64,000 nt of DNA from Achromobacter piechaudii NBRC 102461 (GTDB lineage Bacteria; Pseudomonadota; Gammaproteobacteria; Burkholderiales; Burkholderiaceae_B). The position numbers and the translations under genes are program-made. Positions 42,391-50,630 of the stretch are shown piece by piece (position 1 is the first letter of the stretch; each line of letters begins with the position of its first letter). The stretch is from positions 286,723 to 350,722 of the forward strand of contig NZ_BCTK01000013.1 of the NCBI RefSeq assembly GCF_001571245.1. The letters are read 5' to 3'. The notes under the pieces are model-generated. The model made no database searches. It was not told the origin of the DNA and saw only the letters and a list, made by a program, of their open reading frames with translations.

Positions 42391-43182
42391 GTGAACATCA
42401 CCAACCTGAGCTTTCCCCATGCCGCCGTGCAGATCGACGCGGCTGGCATCGCCACCCTAACCATGCAGGATGCCGGCGTGCTGAACATTCTTGGCACCCC
42501 CGTCATCGATGGCTTGCGCCAGGCGCTTGCGCACTTGCGCGACGACGACTCTGTGCGCGTGCTGGTGCTGCGCGGCTCGGGCGACCGCGCTTTCGTGGCC
42601 GGGGCGGACATCGCCGAAATGGCCGCGCTGAACGAAGCCAGCGCCCAGCGTTTCATCTCGAACCTGCGCGACCTGTGCAACGCGGTCCGGCATTTTCCCG
42701 TGCCGGTGATCGCCCGTATCCCCGGCTGGTGCCTGGGCGGCGGGCTGGAGTTCGCGCTGGCTTGCGACTTGCGGATCTGCTCGGACGAGGCGCAGTTCGG
42801 CATGCCCGAAGTCAAGGTCGGCATCCCGTCCGTGATCCATGCCGCGCTCATGCCTCGTCTGATCGGCGCCGCCAACAGCGCGTGGCTGCTGCTGACGGGC
42901 GAACTGATCGATGCGCGCCGCGCGCAGGATTGGGGCTTGGTCAATGCCGCCGTGCCGCCCGCGCAGCTGGATGACGCCGTGAACAAGCTGGCGCAAGGTT
43001 TCGCGGCGTTGGGCCCGGCCGCGCTGCGTCAACAAAAGACCTTGCTGCGCCGCTGGGAAACGATGTCGGTGGACGACGCCATCGAAGACAGCGTTGCGGA
43101 ATTCGGCGCAGCCTTCAACACCGGCGAACCGCAGAAATTCATGAACGACTTCCTGGCCAGCAAGCGCCGCAAACAGGGGTGA
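42391..43182 (+). CDS. Enoyl-CoA hydratase-family protein (GTG start)
   Basis: A 263-residue crotonase-fold enzyme. GTG 42391 follows an AGGAG site by five bases and starts just after the Bug stop; the longer frame from 42154 is the Bug gene in another phase. Oxyanion-hole segments are GDRAFVAGADIAEM (about 64-77) and PGWCLGGGLEFALACD (about 110-125). One acidic position is kept in FGMPEVKVGIPSVIHAA, but the second usual Glu is replaced there by Ser, so lyase or hydrolase-like chemistry is possible besides hydration. It is the last gene of the CoA transferase operon and abuts the convergent LysR gene with no gap. Confidence 0.88.
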   Translation: MNITNLSFPHAAVQIDAAGIATLTMQDAGVLNILGTPVIDGLRQALAHLRDDDSVRVLVLRGSGDRAFVAGADIAEMAALNEASAQRFISNLRDLCNAVRHFPVPVIARIPGWCLGGGLEFALACDLRICSDEAQFGMPEVKVGIPSVIHAALMPRLIGAANSAWLLLTGELIDARRAQDWGLVNAAVPPAQLDDAVNKLAQGFAALGPAALRQQKTLLRRWETMSVDDAIEDSVAEFGAAFNTGEPQKFMNDFLASKRRKQG

Positions 43183-44097
43183 TCAGCTCTCGCCGCGCGT
43201 GGCGGCGACGGTCGGATCGTCCAGCAGGTATTCGGCAACCTGCTCCACGAAGGGCGACAGCGGCACGTCGGCCTGCGTCACCAGCGTCAGTTCGCGCAGC
43301 GCCCAGGGTTCGCTGATGGCTACCGCCGCAATGCGCTGATCGCGCAGCGCGGCGGCCGCCACGCTGCGCGGCACCAGCGACACGCCCACGCCGGCCTCGA
43401 CCATCGACAGGACGGCGTCGAAGGTGTGCACATGGATGCGCACCTTGGGCGCCTTGCCCGCAAGCCTGGCCATGTCGCGCAAGAAAATATAGTTGCTGCT
43501 GGCGCGGCTCATGCACACGAAATCCAGATCCAGCACCGCCGGAAAGCGGATGGGCGAATGCTGCACCACCGGATGGTTCAGCGGCGCCGCGATGATGAGT
43601 TCGTCCATCGCATAGCGCACCGCCTGCACGCCAGCGGATTCGGCGTGGCCCGCGAAGATGCCGATGTCCGCTTCCTGCCCCGCGATAGCGGCTTCGATGG
43701 TGTTGCTGGAGCGCTCTTCCAGCAGGATGTTCACGTTCGGATTGGCCGACAGGAACCGGCTCAGGCTGGGAACGATGAATCCGTTCAACGAACTGCTGTT
43801 GGCGAACAGCTTGACGCTGCCTTTGAGCCCGCTGGCAAAGCCGCTGACTTCGCCATGCATGCGCTCCACGCCGGCCAGCAGCGAGCGCACGTGCTTGAGC
43901 ACGAAAGCGCCTTCCGTCGTCAGCTCCATGCCGCGCGCCTCGCGCTTGAACAGCGGCACGCCCATCGCCAATTCCAGGTTCTTCAAGCGATAGCTGGCGC
44001 TGGACGCGGTCAGGTGCACCGTGTTGGCTCCGCCCGACAGGCTTTGGGCCTCGGCGATGGCCAGGAACAGGCGCAGGTCGGTGAGTTCGTAACGCAT
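43183..44097 (-). CDS. LysR-family transcriptional regulator
   Basis: A 304-residue LysR regulator. The helix-turn-helix occupies residues about 3-62 (LTDLRLFLAIAEAQSLSGGA, SSASYRLKNLELAMGVPLFKR). The effector domain, about 92-295, has the periplasmic-binding fold with ADIGIFAGHAESAGVQAVRY, then VLDLDFVCMSRASSNYIFLRD and SMVEAGVGVSLVPRSVA. It is convergent with the CoA transferase operon and its stop is adjacent to the hydratase stop, so it is a candidate regulator of that operon only by proximity. cls is transcribed in the same direction immediately upstream of it. Confidence 0.9.
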   Translation of the reverse strand: MRYELTDLRLFLAIAEAQSLSGGANTVHLTASSASYRLKNLELAMGVPLFKREARGMELTTEGAFVLKHVRSLLAGVERMHGEVSGFASGLKGSVKLFANSSSLNGFIVPSLSRFLSANPNVNILLEERSSNTIEAAIAGQEADIGIFAGHAESAGVQAVRYAMDELIIAAPLNHPVVQHSPIRFPAVLDLDFVCMSRASSNYIFLRDMARLAGKAPKVRIHVHTFDAVLSMVEAGVGVSLVPRSVAAAALRDQRIAAVAISEPWALRELTLVTQADVPLSPFVEQVAEYLLDDPTVAATRGES

Positions 44098-44129
44098 GCG
44101 AGTAGATCAGCGTGTGGGCGTGGGGCGCG

Positions 44130-45587
44130 TCATAGATAAGGCGTGGCCAACCAGATGATCTTGTTGCGCAGCCGCTTGGCGAAGGGCGCGCGGGCCAGCG
44201 TATCCAGCGTTTCAGGCTTGGCGTGCCCGATCAGCGTGTCGATTCGATTGCCGATCCAGCGCGCCACGGCGGGGTCGTAGATTTCGCTGTCCAGCTCGAA
44301 GTTCAGGCGCAGGCTGCGAGGATCCAGGTTGGACGAACCGACATAGGCCCAGGCGTCGTCCACCGTCATCAGCTTGGAATGGTCGAACGTGCCCAGCGCG
44401 CGCCACACATTGCAGCCCGTGCGCACCACCTGGTCCAGCTGCGCCGACATGGCGTAATCCACCAGCCGCAGATTGTTCTTGTCGGGAATGACGATGTCCA
44501 CGCGGATGCCGCGCCGTGCGGCGGTGGCCAGCGCGCCGATCAGCGTCTGGTCCGGCAGGAAGTAGGGCGATTGGATGCGCACGTGATGCTGCGCTACCGC
44601 CAGCGCGCCCAGCAGCATGTTGTGCGAGCTGCCCAGCGCACGGTCGGGCCCCGAAGGCACGCAGCGCATCGGCACGTTGCCGCTGGCGGCAAGCGCGTGC
44701 GGATCGAACCACGGCCGCGCTGGCAGGGATTCGTGAGTGGTGAAATTCCAGTCGTGCGCGAACACCGACATCAGCTGCGTCACCACCGGCCCTTCGACCC
44801 GGAAGTGCGTGTCGCGGTTGACGGCCTTGCCCGCCAGCGCCGTGACAAACGCCGCCCGCACGTTCATGCCGCCCGTAAAACCGATGCGGCCATCGATCAC
44901 CATCACCTTGCGGTGGCTGCGCAGATTGGCGTAGGGCATGCGCAGCACGCCCAGCGGATTGGTCATGAAGCGCGCCACCGGCACACCGCCGCGCGCCAGC
45001 ATGCGCACGATCGGCGGACGTGAATATTTCGAGCCGATGGCGTCGATCAACACGCGCACCTGCACGCCGCGTGCCTGAGCCTCGATCAGCGCCTGCGCCA
45101 TTTCGCGGCCGATGTCATCGTTGTCGAAAATATAGCTTTGCATCGCGATGGCGCTGCGCGCCTCGCGGATGGCCTGCATCATGGCCGGATAGGCTTCGTC
45201 GCCACCCGCCAGCGGTTGCACCGCATTACCGCCCAGCAGCTGAAATCTGCTGACACGGTCGCCCAGGATCTTGAGCGACGCAAACTGCGGCCCGGACACG
45301 GCCGCCACATCCACGGGCAGGGTGTCGACCTGCTCGGCATCGACCACCATCGCTTCGTCACGCTGCTGCGACACCCGCGTCTTGCGGATCCGGTTGATGC
45401 CGGCCACGAAATAGATAAGGGCCCCGAACAATGGAGAAAACAGCGCCATCCCGACCCAGCCGATCGCCGCCCGCACATCCTGCTTGGTCATCGCGGCATG
45501 CACCGCCGCGCCCGTGCCGGCCACGATGCTGACGGCGAACGCCAGATGAGGCCAGTAATCGATCAAAATTGCGTGTATGCGATCCAT
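44130..45587 (-). CDS. cls: Cardiolipin synthase
   Basis: Membrane-bound phospholipase D-superfamily enzyme of 485 residues that condenses phosphatidylglycerol to cardiolipin. Two N-terminal membrane segments (about 10-30 and 38-60, ending IYFVAGINRIRKTR) anchor it. The two catalytic HKD motifs are complete: HRKVMVIDGRIGFTGGMNV (about 225-243) and HSKLMTVDDAWAYVGSSNLD (about 405-424). Between them lie MQSYIFDNDDIGREMAQALI and IQSPYFLPDQTLIGALATAA. Length and layout fit ClsA. It is transcribed toward the LysR gene and lies just upstream of tRNA-His in the opposite direction. Confidence 0.93.
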   Translation of the reverse strand: MDRIHAILIDYWPHLAFAVSIVAGTGAAVHAAMTKQDVRAAIGWVGMALFSPLFGALIYFVAGINRIRKTRVSQQRDEAMVVDAEQVDTLPVDVAAVSGPQFASLKILGDRVSRFQLLGGNAVQPLAGGDEAYPAMMQAIREARSAIAMQSYIFDNDDIGREMAQALIEAQARGVQVRVLIDAIGSKYSRPPIVRMLARGGVPVARFMTNPLGVLRMPYANLRSHRKVMVIDGRIGFTGGMNVRAAFVTALAGKAVNRDTHFRVEGPVVTQLMSVFAHDWNFTTHESLPARPWFDPHALAASGNVPMRCVPSGPDRALGSSHNMLLGALAVAQHHVRIQSPYFLPDQTLIGALATAARRGIRVDIVIPDKNNLRLVDYAMSAQLDQVVRTGCNVWRALGTFDHSKLMTVDDAWAYVGSSNLDPRSLRLNFELDSEIYDPAVARWIGNRIDTLIGHAKPETLDTLARAPFAKRLRNKIIWLATPYL

Positions 45588-45678
45588 AGCGATGACGTGA
45601 AAACCAGCCTAGGGGAGTGAGCCAGCGGCAAGGATAGCAAGCGGCGCGCGGTTGCAATGAAGAAGTTTAGGGGGGCTT

Positions 45679-45706
45679 TTGACGCCTCGAAAAAATATGC
45701 TATAGT
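45679..45706 (+). promoter_or_regulatory. Sigma-70 promoter of tRNA-His
   Basis: TTGACG (45679-45684), a 16-bp spacer and TATAGT (45701-45706) form a near-consensus promoter about 120 bp upstream of the tRNA. An A-rich spacer and a GC-rich start region (CGGCC) fit a stable-RNA promoter. Confidence 0.75.
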
Positions 45707-45825
45707 TCGGCCTCTTCGTTGTTGAGCTTCTTTTGAAAGCGCGGCGGCGAGGAAAAAGATAGGAAAAAACGCAAGTGAAAAAGCCACGCGAAAACGTAGC
45801 AACTTCCTTGCAACGCAGTACCAGA

Positions 45826-45902
45826 GGTGGCTGTAGCTCAGTTGGTAGAGTCCCGGATTGTGATTCCGGTTGTCGTGGGTTCGAGCCCCATCAGCCACCC
45901 CA
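45826..45902 (+). tRNA. tRNA-His (GTG anticodon)
   Basis: A 77-nt tRNA with encoded CCA. The acceptor stem GTGGCTG pairs with CAGCCAC, with the extra G at position -1 (45826) opposite C73 that is special to tRNA-His. Anticodon GTG is at 45860-45862 in the loop TTGTGAT, and the T-arm reads GTGGGTTCGAGCCCCAT. It is transcribed alone, with its own promoter and a strong terminator. Confidence 0.98.
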
Positions 45903-45914
45903 AAGAATTCAAAG

Positions 45915-45945
45915 AAAAAGCCGCTTATAGCGGCTTTTTTCTTGC
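45915..45945 (+). terminator. Rho-independent terminator of tRNA-His
   Basis: AAAAAGCCGC (45915-45924), TTATA loop, GCGGCTTTTT (45930-45939), then more T. A textbook intrinsic terminator 12 bp after the tRNA. Confidence 0.95.
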
Positions 45946-46547
45946 CTGTCGATTATGCGATGGTGACAGGCTCACGCCTCGAATAGCCTGCCTTCAGGCG
46001 GGGTTCATACTTCGACGTTCAACTCAGCAATTTCCTACGCTCGCAGCGTTGATCCATATGCGTGGATCCTGTCACTCCAAGAATCGCAGGCGCGAGAATG
46101 GGGACGGAAATCTTGTTGAAAAGCTTTGATTTGTCCGAGGCTATGTGGGGCTTAGTTGTTCGTTGGTTTGCGTGAAGTGAACCCAACTGCTTCGTTTTGA
46201 CCCTAGGCCTGCTCGACCTTTTCAGCTACCCAAAATCAGCTGCTGATCCAACCGCCCTTGGCTGGGTTCGTGGAAAAAATCGCGTCGCAACCATTGATGA
46301 CGCCAAGCCCGGTACGCGGCGCAGTCACACGACGAGCGGCATTTTCCATACGCGCTTCGATCCTTCGAAGATCTCGAGCATGCTCTGTAGGCGGCGTGCG
46401 ACCCCTCTGCTTGATCCAAAAGCCCGGACCAGATTTAGCTTTTCTGCCGCCGCACGTTTTGAACTTCTGTTTGTGGCTTTTTGAAATATATTTTTTAAAA
46501 TGGTAAAACCATCGCTGCAATTTTGCACCGAGGAAGGCTTAACTACC
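45946..46547. other. Gene-poor stretch after tRNA-His
   Basis: About 600 bp with lower and uneven GC, including an A/T-rich patch near 46485-46500. Overlapping short frames on both strands (for example 46222-46419 minus, 46258-46506 plus) look random and lack ribosome sites. I found no integrase, no repeat of the tRNA 3' end and no convincing RNA structure. It may be a relic at a tRNA-linked insertion point. Confidence 0.4.
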
Positions 46548-46886
46548 ATGAAGCAACTGAATTTGAAGTCGGATCTGACCGTGGGCGATATCATCGGCCA
46601 CGGAATTATCTGGATCCTCTTGAGTATCGTGACGCTGGGTTTGGCTCTTTTTGTGTTCCCGTATTACATGCAGCGATTCATCATCAGCCGGACTTCGGTG
46701 CTCGATGATTCGGGTCGCCGTGTAGGCCGTCTGGTATGCACCATCGACCTGGCCAGCATTATCGGGAACATCGTCCTGTGGGCGATCATCTCGATCGTCA
46801 CTTTGGGCATCGGATATTTGATCTTCTTGTACAAGATCAACGCCCATTGCATGAATCACACCAAGGTAGTTGAGCTCAATATCTAA
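46548..46886 (+). CDS. Small integral membrane protein, unknown function
   Basis: A 112-residue protein with two evident membrane segments (about 20-40, IIWILLSIVTLGLALFVFPY, and 72-93, IVLWAIISIVTLGIGYLIFL). They share an internal repeat IIW/LW-x-x-x-SIVTLG, suggesting duplication of a hairpin unit. A short loop between them (TSVLDDSGRRVGRLVC) is hydrophilic. ATG 46548 is chosen because a GAGGAAGG site lies about ten bases before; the frame is open from 46500. Similar small proteins of two repeated segments occur in YjgN/DUF898-type families, but I cannot assign it with confidence. Confidence 0.7.
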   Translation: MKQLNLKSDLTVGDIIGHGIIWILLSIVTLGLALFVFPYYMQRFIISRTSVLDDSGRRVGRLVCTIDLASIIGNIVLWAIISIVTLGIGYLIFLYKINAHCMNHTKVVELNI

Positions 46887-46940
46887 CTAGCGAATCTTGC
46901 CAATTACCCCCCTCCGGGCGGTAATGAGATGATCAGCCCC

Positions 46941-46978
46941 ATCCCCACGTAGCGGCAAGCCGCGTGGGGATTGTCTTT
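46941..46978 (+). terminator. Terminator-like hairpin after the membrane protein gene
   Basis: ATCCCCAC (46941-46948) pairs with GTGGGGAT (46964-46971), with an inner GCGGC-AA-GCCGC helix, followed by TGTCTTTTCC. It is well placed, 54 bp after the stop at 46886. Confidence 0.65.
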
Positions 46979-47028
46979 TCCGGGGGGATCTCTTGCGGAG
47001 CGCCTCGCCGCATCCACTCGCCGAAAGG

Positions 47029-47071
47029 CGACCGACTCGGCGGGAACGTTAAATCCCGCGCCGAGCGGTCG
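47029..47071 (-). terminator. Terminator-like inverted repeat after the lipoprotein gene
   Basis: CGACCG-A-CTCGGCG...CGCCGAG-CGGTCG forms a long, slightly bulged stem ending 9 bp downstream of the minus-strand gene that stops at 47081. No strong T run is present. Confidence 0.5.
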
Positions 47072-47080
47072 TCAGCCCCG

Positions 47081-47500
47081 TTACCGAGCAGTCGTCAACT
47101 GCTGCCCCGTCTTCATGTAGTACTTGGCGCGGGCAAGGCCTTCGTCCGCGTGAGGACGGCATTCCCAGTCTTTCAAGCCGCACCAGGCGGCTGTCGCGAT
47201 GCGATAACGTCCTTCGCCCATGGGTTCACGCGTGATGCTGTAAGCCAGCGCGTAATAGTTTTTGTAGGGGCGTTCCGTTTCGATCAGGTTCGAGGTCTCA
47301 GCAACAACACGCCATTTCGAGTTGTTCGCCACGTAGTAAATCCCGCGTTCCCACATCAGCTTGCACTCGCTCGCGTTGTTGCAATACAGCGGCGTGTCCA
47401 GTGCGTTTTGCAGCTCAGGTGTCAGGTTGGCGCTGCGATTGACTGCGCATCCGGTGAGCAGGACGGCGAGAGAAAGAACAGCAAGGCGCGGAAGTGTCAA
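47081..47500 (-). CDS. Hypothetical lipoprotein (TTG start)
   Basis: A 139-residue predicted lipoprotein. TTG 47500 is chosen because AGGAG lies six bases upstream and the protein then starts LTLPRLAVLSLAVLLTGC, a compact lipoprotein signal with lipobox LTGC; an ATG in frame at 47554 would add a polar leader and has no ribosome site. The mature part has several Cys (YCNNASEC, WCGLKDWEC) and ends YYMKTGQQLTTAR. I do not recognise the family. It borders the phage-derived region and may be a host gene or a morphogenic/exclusion cargo gene. Confidence 0.75.
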   Translation of the reverse strand: MTLPRLAVLSLAVLLTGCAVNRSANLTPELQNALDTPLYCNNASECKLMWERGIYYVANNSKWRVVAETSNLIETERPYKNYYALAYSITREPMGEGRYRIATAAWCGLKDWECRPHADEGLARAKYYMKTGQQLTTAR

Positions 47501-47748
47501 AGGAAACTCCTGATCTGATTTGGGGTTTGGATTGCGCGTCACACAACTGGCCATCTGACGCTGACAGTGGGGGGTAGTAGCCGAGAGGATGAGTCGCTTT
47601 ACTCGACATAGATACCGACAAGCATTCTATAGAAAGATGTCTTTATAGGGACAGGCTGAAATGCAATAGCGAGTGCGGGCGGCTTGGGGGGCTTGGGCGA
47701 TCTCGACATTAATTCCGCACGCGCGTGAACTTTTATCGTCCGCGACGC

Positions 47749-48825
47749 TTACAACAAGCGCTCGTCCACACCATTACGCAAGTCATACGGCGACCACAGA
47801 ATTCGCCCAACGATGCGGACCTCGCAGCCGTCTTCCTTTTCCAGCGCGAAGGGGGCGTAAGCCGGATTCAGCGACTTGGCCAGCCATGCGCCTTCGCGTT
47901 CGCGCGCGATGCACTTTACGATCATCTTGCCGCCGTGGTTGATCGCGTACACGGTGCGGGGATCGATCTCTCGCGGGTCGGTGATGGGGTCTTCAAAGAA
48001 AAGCATCGGGCCGCCGTTGCGGATGACGGGTTCCATGCTGTCGCCTTGCGCGTAGACGATCTTCATGCGGTTGATGGGCAGCTTGAAGGATTCCAGGAAC
48101 GAGCGGCGCAGCAGGATCTCGCCGATCTCGGTCTCGTGATAGTTCTCGATGCCCAGGCGGCCGGCGGCCAGACGCACATCCAGCTCGGGGATGGGCATGA
48201 ACGCTTGATCGTTCGCGGAATAGCCCGCGTTGGCGACGTGGCCAACGTTGGCCGCCGTGCTGATACGCAAGGCCTGCATCCGATCCGCTTGATGCGTGGT
48301 GAGGCCGTCGGGATCCCAGGGGGCGGCAGGCACGGGCGCCATCGGGAATTCGTCGGCCACGGCATCGATGTTCATGATGGCGCCGCGCTTGGCGGCAGGG
48401 CTCTTGGATGACGTCGCAGCGCCTTTGGCCTTCACGCCCATCTGACCCAACGCCAACAGCAACGCGCCTTCCAGGCGTTTGAGCTGGTCGTCGCCCAGGC
48501 CTTTGAGCAGCGCCAGGGGGACCGACGGAAAGGGCCAGGTCGAACCCGAGGCGGGCGCAGCGGAAAGTGGCGGGGCGGAGGTCAGGGAAGCGGCCTTTTG
48601 GGCTTCGGCCGCCAGGCGAGGGCTGATCGCGGCCAGTGTGCAGCCAAAGCCTTCGGCATAAGCCATCGCGGCTTCGATCCCAATGGGACGGCGGCCGGTG
48701 ATGTGCTGATAAATCATCGCCTGGCCGCCCTTGACGTGGTGGTCGCGAGCAAATGCCGCGCGGTTCACGCCTTCAAAGCGTGCGCGCAGGGCGGCGGCTT
48801 CCTCTTCGATAGTCCACATTTTCAT
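47749..48825 (-). CDS. Phage CI-type repressor with S24 self-cleavage domain
   Basis: A 358-residue repressor, long for the family. The N-terminal helix-turn-helix is in residues about 10-65 (FEGVNRAAFARDHHVKGGQA, YQHITGRRPIGIEAAMAYA). A linker of about 140 residues rich in Ala/Pro follows. The C-terminal S24 peptidase domain has the catalytic Ser262 in QGDSMEP and Lys299 in NHGGKMIVK, 37 residues apart as in LexA. An Ala220-Gly221 pair upstream is the likely cleavage point. This layout means RecA-assisted inactivation after DNA damage. It is divergent from the Cro-like gene across operator repeats. Confidence 0.9.
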   Translation of the reverse strand: MKMWTIEEEAAALRARFEGVNRAAFARDHHVKGGQAMIYQHITGRRPIGIEAAMAYAEGFGCTLAAISPRLAAEAQKAASLTSAPPLSAAPASGSTWPFPSVPLALLKGLGDDQLKRLEGALLLALGQMGVKAKGAATSSKSPAAKRGAIMNIDAVADEFPMAPVPAAPWDPDGLTTHQADRMQALRISTAANVGHVANAGYSANDQAFMPIPELDVRLAAGRLGIENYHETEIGEILLRRSFLESFKLPINRMKIVYAQGDSMEPVIRNGGPMLFFEDPITDPREIDPRTVYAINHGGKMIVKCIAREREGAWLAKSLNPAYAPFALEKEDGCEVRIVGRILWSPYDLRNGVDERLL

Positions 48826-48888
48826 ATAGCAATGCTATGCAAATAAAACTATAGCATGGCTTGCCAATAAGCTGTAGCGTCGCTATAG
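48826..48888. promoter_or_regulatory. CI/Cro operator region
   Basis: Three related sites lie in the 71-bp divergent gap. ATAGCA-A-TGCTAT (48826-48838) is a perfect palindrome. CTATAGC at 48849-48855 has a weaker right arm. CTGTAGCG-T-CGCTATAG (48872-48888) has one mismatch. The shared GCTATAG half-site suggests an operator set for CI and Cro overlapping both promoters, as in lambdoid switches. Confidence 0.65.
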
Positions 48889-48896
48889 TTTTGGTG

Positions 48897-49136
48897 ATGA
48901 ATCTACACGATTATTTCAAGCAGGAGGGGGCGCTGACCGCTGCGGCAGTCGCGCGGCGCGTGGGAGTCTCACCCGCACTGATCTATCAATGGCGCACAGG
49001 ACGCCGGCCGGTGCCGGTCAAGCACTGCGCGTTGATCGAACGGGCCACCAATGGTCAAGTGACCCGGCGCGATCTCCGCCCCATCGACTGCTCTCGAATC
49101 TGGCCCGAGTTGGCCGAAGGGAGACCGGCGCAATGA
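48897..49136 (+). CDS. Cro/YdaS-like phage repressor
   Basis: A 79-residue helix-turn-helix protein of the Cro/YdaS (CII-like antitoxin) family. It starts at ATG 48897 with MNLHDYFKQEGALTAAAVAR. The helix-turn-helix VARRVGVSPALIYQWRTGRR and the SQ/IERATNGQVTRRDLRP tail are the classic YdaS pattern. It would act as the early switch against CI at the shared operators. Its stop overlaps the start of the DUF1376 gene (ATGA), so it is the first gene of the rightward operon. Confidence 0.88.
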   Translation: MNLHDYFKQEGALTAAAVARRVGVSPALIYQWRTGRRPVPVKHCALIERATNGQVTRRDLRPIDCSRIWPELAEGRPAQ

Positions 49137-49960
49137 ATTACTACCCCCATCACATCGGCGATTTCAATAGCGCGACGCGGCATCTGACGCGAATCGAGCG
49201 CAGCGTCTATCGCGACCTGATCGAACTCTATTACGACACCGAAGCCCCGCTGACGCGGGATATCGAAAAGCTCTGCCGTTTACTGATCGCGCGTTCCGAC
49301 GACGAGCAAGCCGCTGTCGCGCAGGTGCTGCAAGAGTTCTTCGCGGAATCCGAGCAGGGCTGGCGGCACGCGCGCTGCGACGCCGAGATCGCGCGTTATC
49401 ACGGCAACAAAGAAGCCAAGTCCGCCGCCGGCAAGGCCAGCGCGGCAAAGCGGGCCCGGCGCGTTTCGCAAGAGGCGTCCGGCGACGCGGCGCAACAGCC
49501 GTTGAACACCTGCGCAACCAACCAGGAACCAAAACCAGAACCAGAACCAGAGGGCAACCTACCCGGCGCGGTGGAGCCCGGTAGCCGGCGCAGAGCGGGT
49601 GTTGACGTCATCGACATGCCGTTGCCGGCCTGGCTGGATCGCGCCGATTGGGTCAGCTGGGTGGCGGATCGCAAGGCGCGCAAGAAGCCGATCACGCAAG
49701 AGGGCGCACGACGGCAGTTGCAGCAATTGGCCGGCTATCACGCCGAGGGTATCGCGGCGCGCGATGTCATTGCGCACAGCATCGCCAGCGGCTATCTGGG
49801 GTTGTTCCCGCCGCGCCACGTAACGCGTCATGAACCGCGCACGGCCGGTGGTCAGCGCGCGCGTCAACGCGCGGACTGGTCCACCGAGTTGCGCAGCGTG
49901 CTGGCGGAAGGCCATGCGCGCAGCGAGATCGATATGGGGGTGATCGATGCCGCTGGTTGA
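49133..49960 (+). CDS. DUF1376/YdaU-type phage replication protein
   Basis: A 275-residue protein. Its N-terminal DUF1376 domain (about 1-95: MNYYPHHIGDFNSATRHL, then RIERSVYRDLIELYYDTEAPL) is typical of YdaU and other phage replication-initiation proteins. A basic linker (GKASAAKRARRVSQEA) and an acidic/proline repeat (PKPEPEPEG) lead to a C-terminal region (about 155-275) with WVADRKARKKPITQEGARRQ, a form seen in phage replication O-like proteins. It is coupled by ATGA to the Cro-like gene and overlaps the next gene by 14 bp. Role in initiating replication is family-based inference. Confidence 0.82.
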   Translation: MNYYPHHIGDFNSATRHLTRIERSVYRDLIELYYDTEAPLTRDIEKLCRLLIARSDDEQAAVAQVLQEFFAESEQGWRHARCDAEIARYHGNKEAKSAAGKASAAKRARRVSQEASGDAAQQPLNTCATNQEPKPEPEPEGNLPGAVEPGSRRRAGVDVIDMPLPAWLDRADWVSWVADRKARKKPITQEGARRQLQQLAGYHAEGIAARDVIAHSIASGYLGLFPPRHVTRHEPRTAGGQRARQRADWSTELRSVLAEGHARSEIDMGVIDAAG

Positions 49961-50630
49961 ATCATCTGTCGGTATGGGCGCATTGGTCGTCAACGAAATG
50001 CACCTCTTGTACGGCGCGAAGTTTGCGCAGCAATGGGAAGGTCTGACCCCGCGCGAATTGAAGGATTCCTGGAATCAGAAGCTGGCGGGACTGAGCGAGG
50101 CGCAGGTGCGGCGCGGGCTTACCGCTTGCCTCACGCGTGAATGGCCGCCGACCCTGCCGGAATTCCTGAAGCTGTGCTGCCCGTGGCTGATCGCCGAGCT
50201 TGCCTATCACGAAGCCGTGCGCGGCGTGTCGGCGCGGCGTCGGGGCGAGACGGGCGACTGGTCCCATCCAGCGGTGTATTGGGCGGCGGTGGGGGTCAGC
50301 ACGGTCGATCTTCTTAATAGCAATTACGGTGCGCTCAAGGTCCGTTGGGAACGGACCTTGACCGAAGAACTGGCCAAGGGCGCCTGGCCCGATATTCCGC
50401 CGCCACGCGCGGCGTTGCCCGCACCTGGCCAGACGCTGTCCACGCGGGCTCAAGCCGAGGAGGCATTGAAAAAAATGGGAGCAGGAAAGCTGCTGGCCGC
50501 TCGCAGCCGGTCGCATCGGGAATGGATTGAACGCTGGGAAGCCCGCATCGCGCAGGGCGGCCACCCGACCAAGGCGATTGCCGACATGTTGGCAGTGGCC
50601 AAGCAAGCCGCCCGGAAGGAGGCCGCATGA
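49947..50630 (+). CDS. Putative phage replication protein (P-like)
   Basis: A 227-residue protein overlapping the DUF1376 gene by 14 bp. The N-terminal half has the pattern LYGAKFAQQWEGLTPRELKDSW and RRGLTACLTREWPPTLPEFLKLC, seen in phage proteins that follow the O-like replication gene and load helicase. The C-terminal half is charged and helical with a Lys/Arg-rich end. The ATGA with the following gene keeps the operon tight. The P-like assignment rests on position and this pattern, so it is moderate. Confidence 0.65.
   Translation: MPLVESSVGMGALVVNEMHLLYGAKFAQQWEGLTPRELKDSWNQKLAGLSEAQVRRGLTACLTREWPPTLPEFLKLCCPWLIAELAYHEAVRGVSARRRGETGDWSHPAVYWAAVGVSTVDLLNSNYGALKVRWERTLTEELAKGAWPDIPPPRAALPAPGQTLSTRAQAEEALKKMGAGKLLAARSRSHREWIERWEARIAQGGHPTKAIADMLAVAKQAARKEAA

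Noticed and set aside
46222..46506. Short open frames on both strands after tRNA-His
   Set aside because: Mutually overlapping, no ribosome sites and no plausible protein features.
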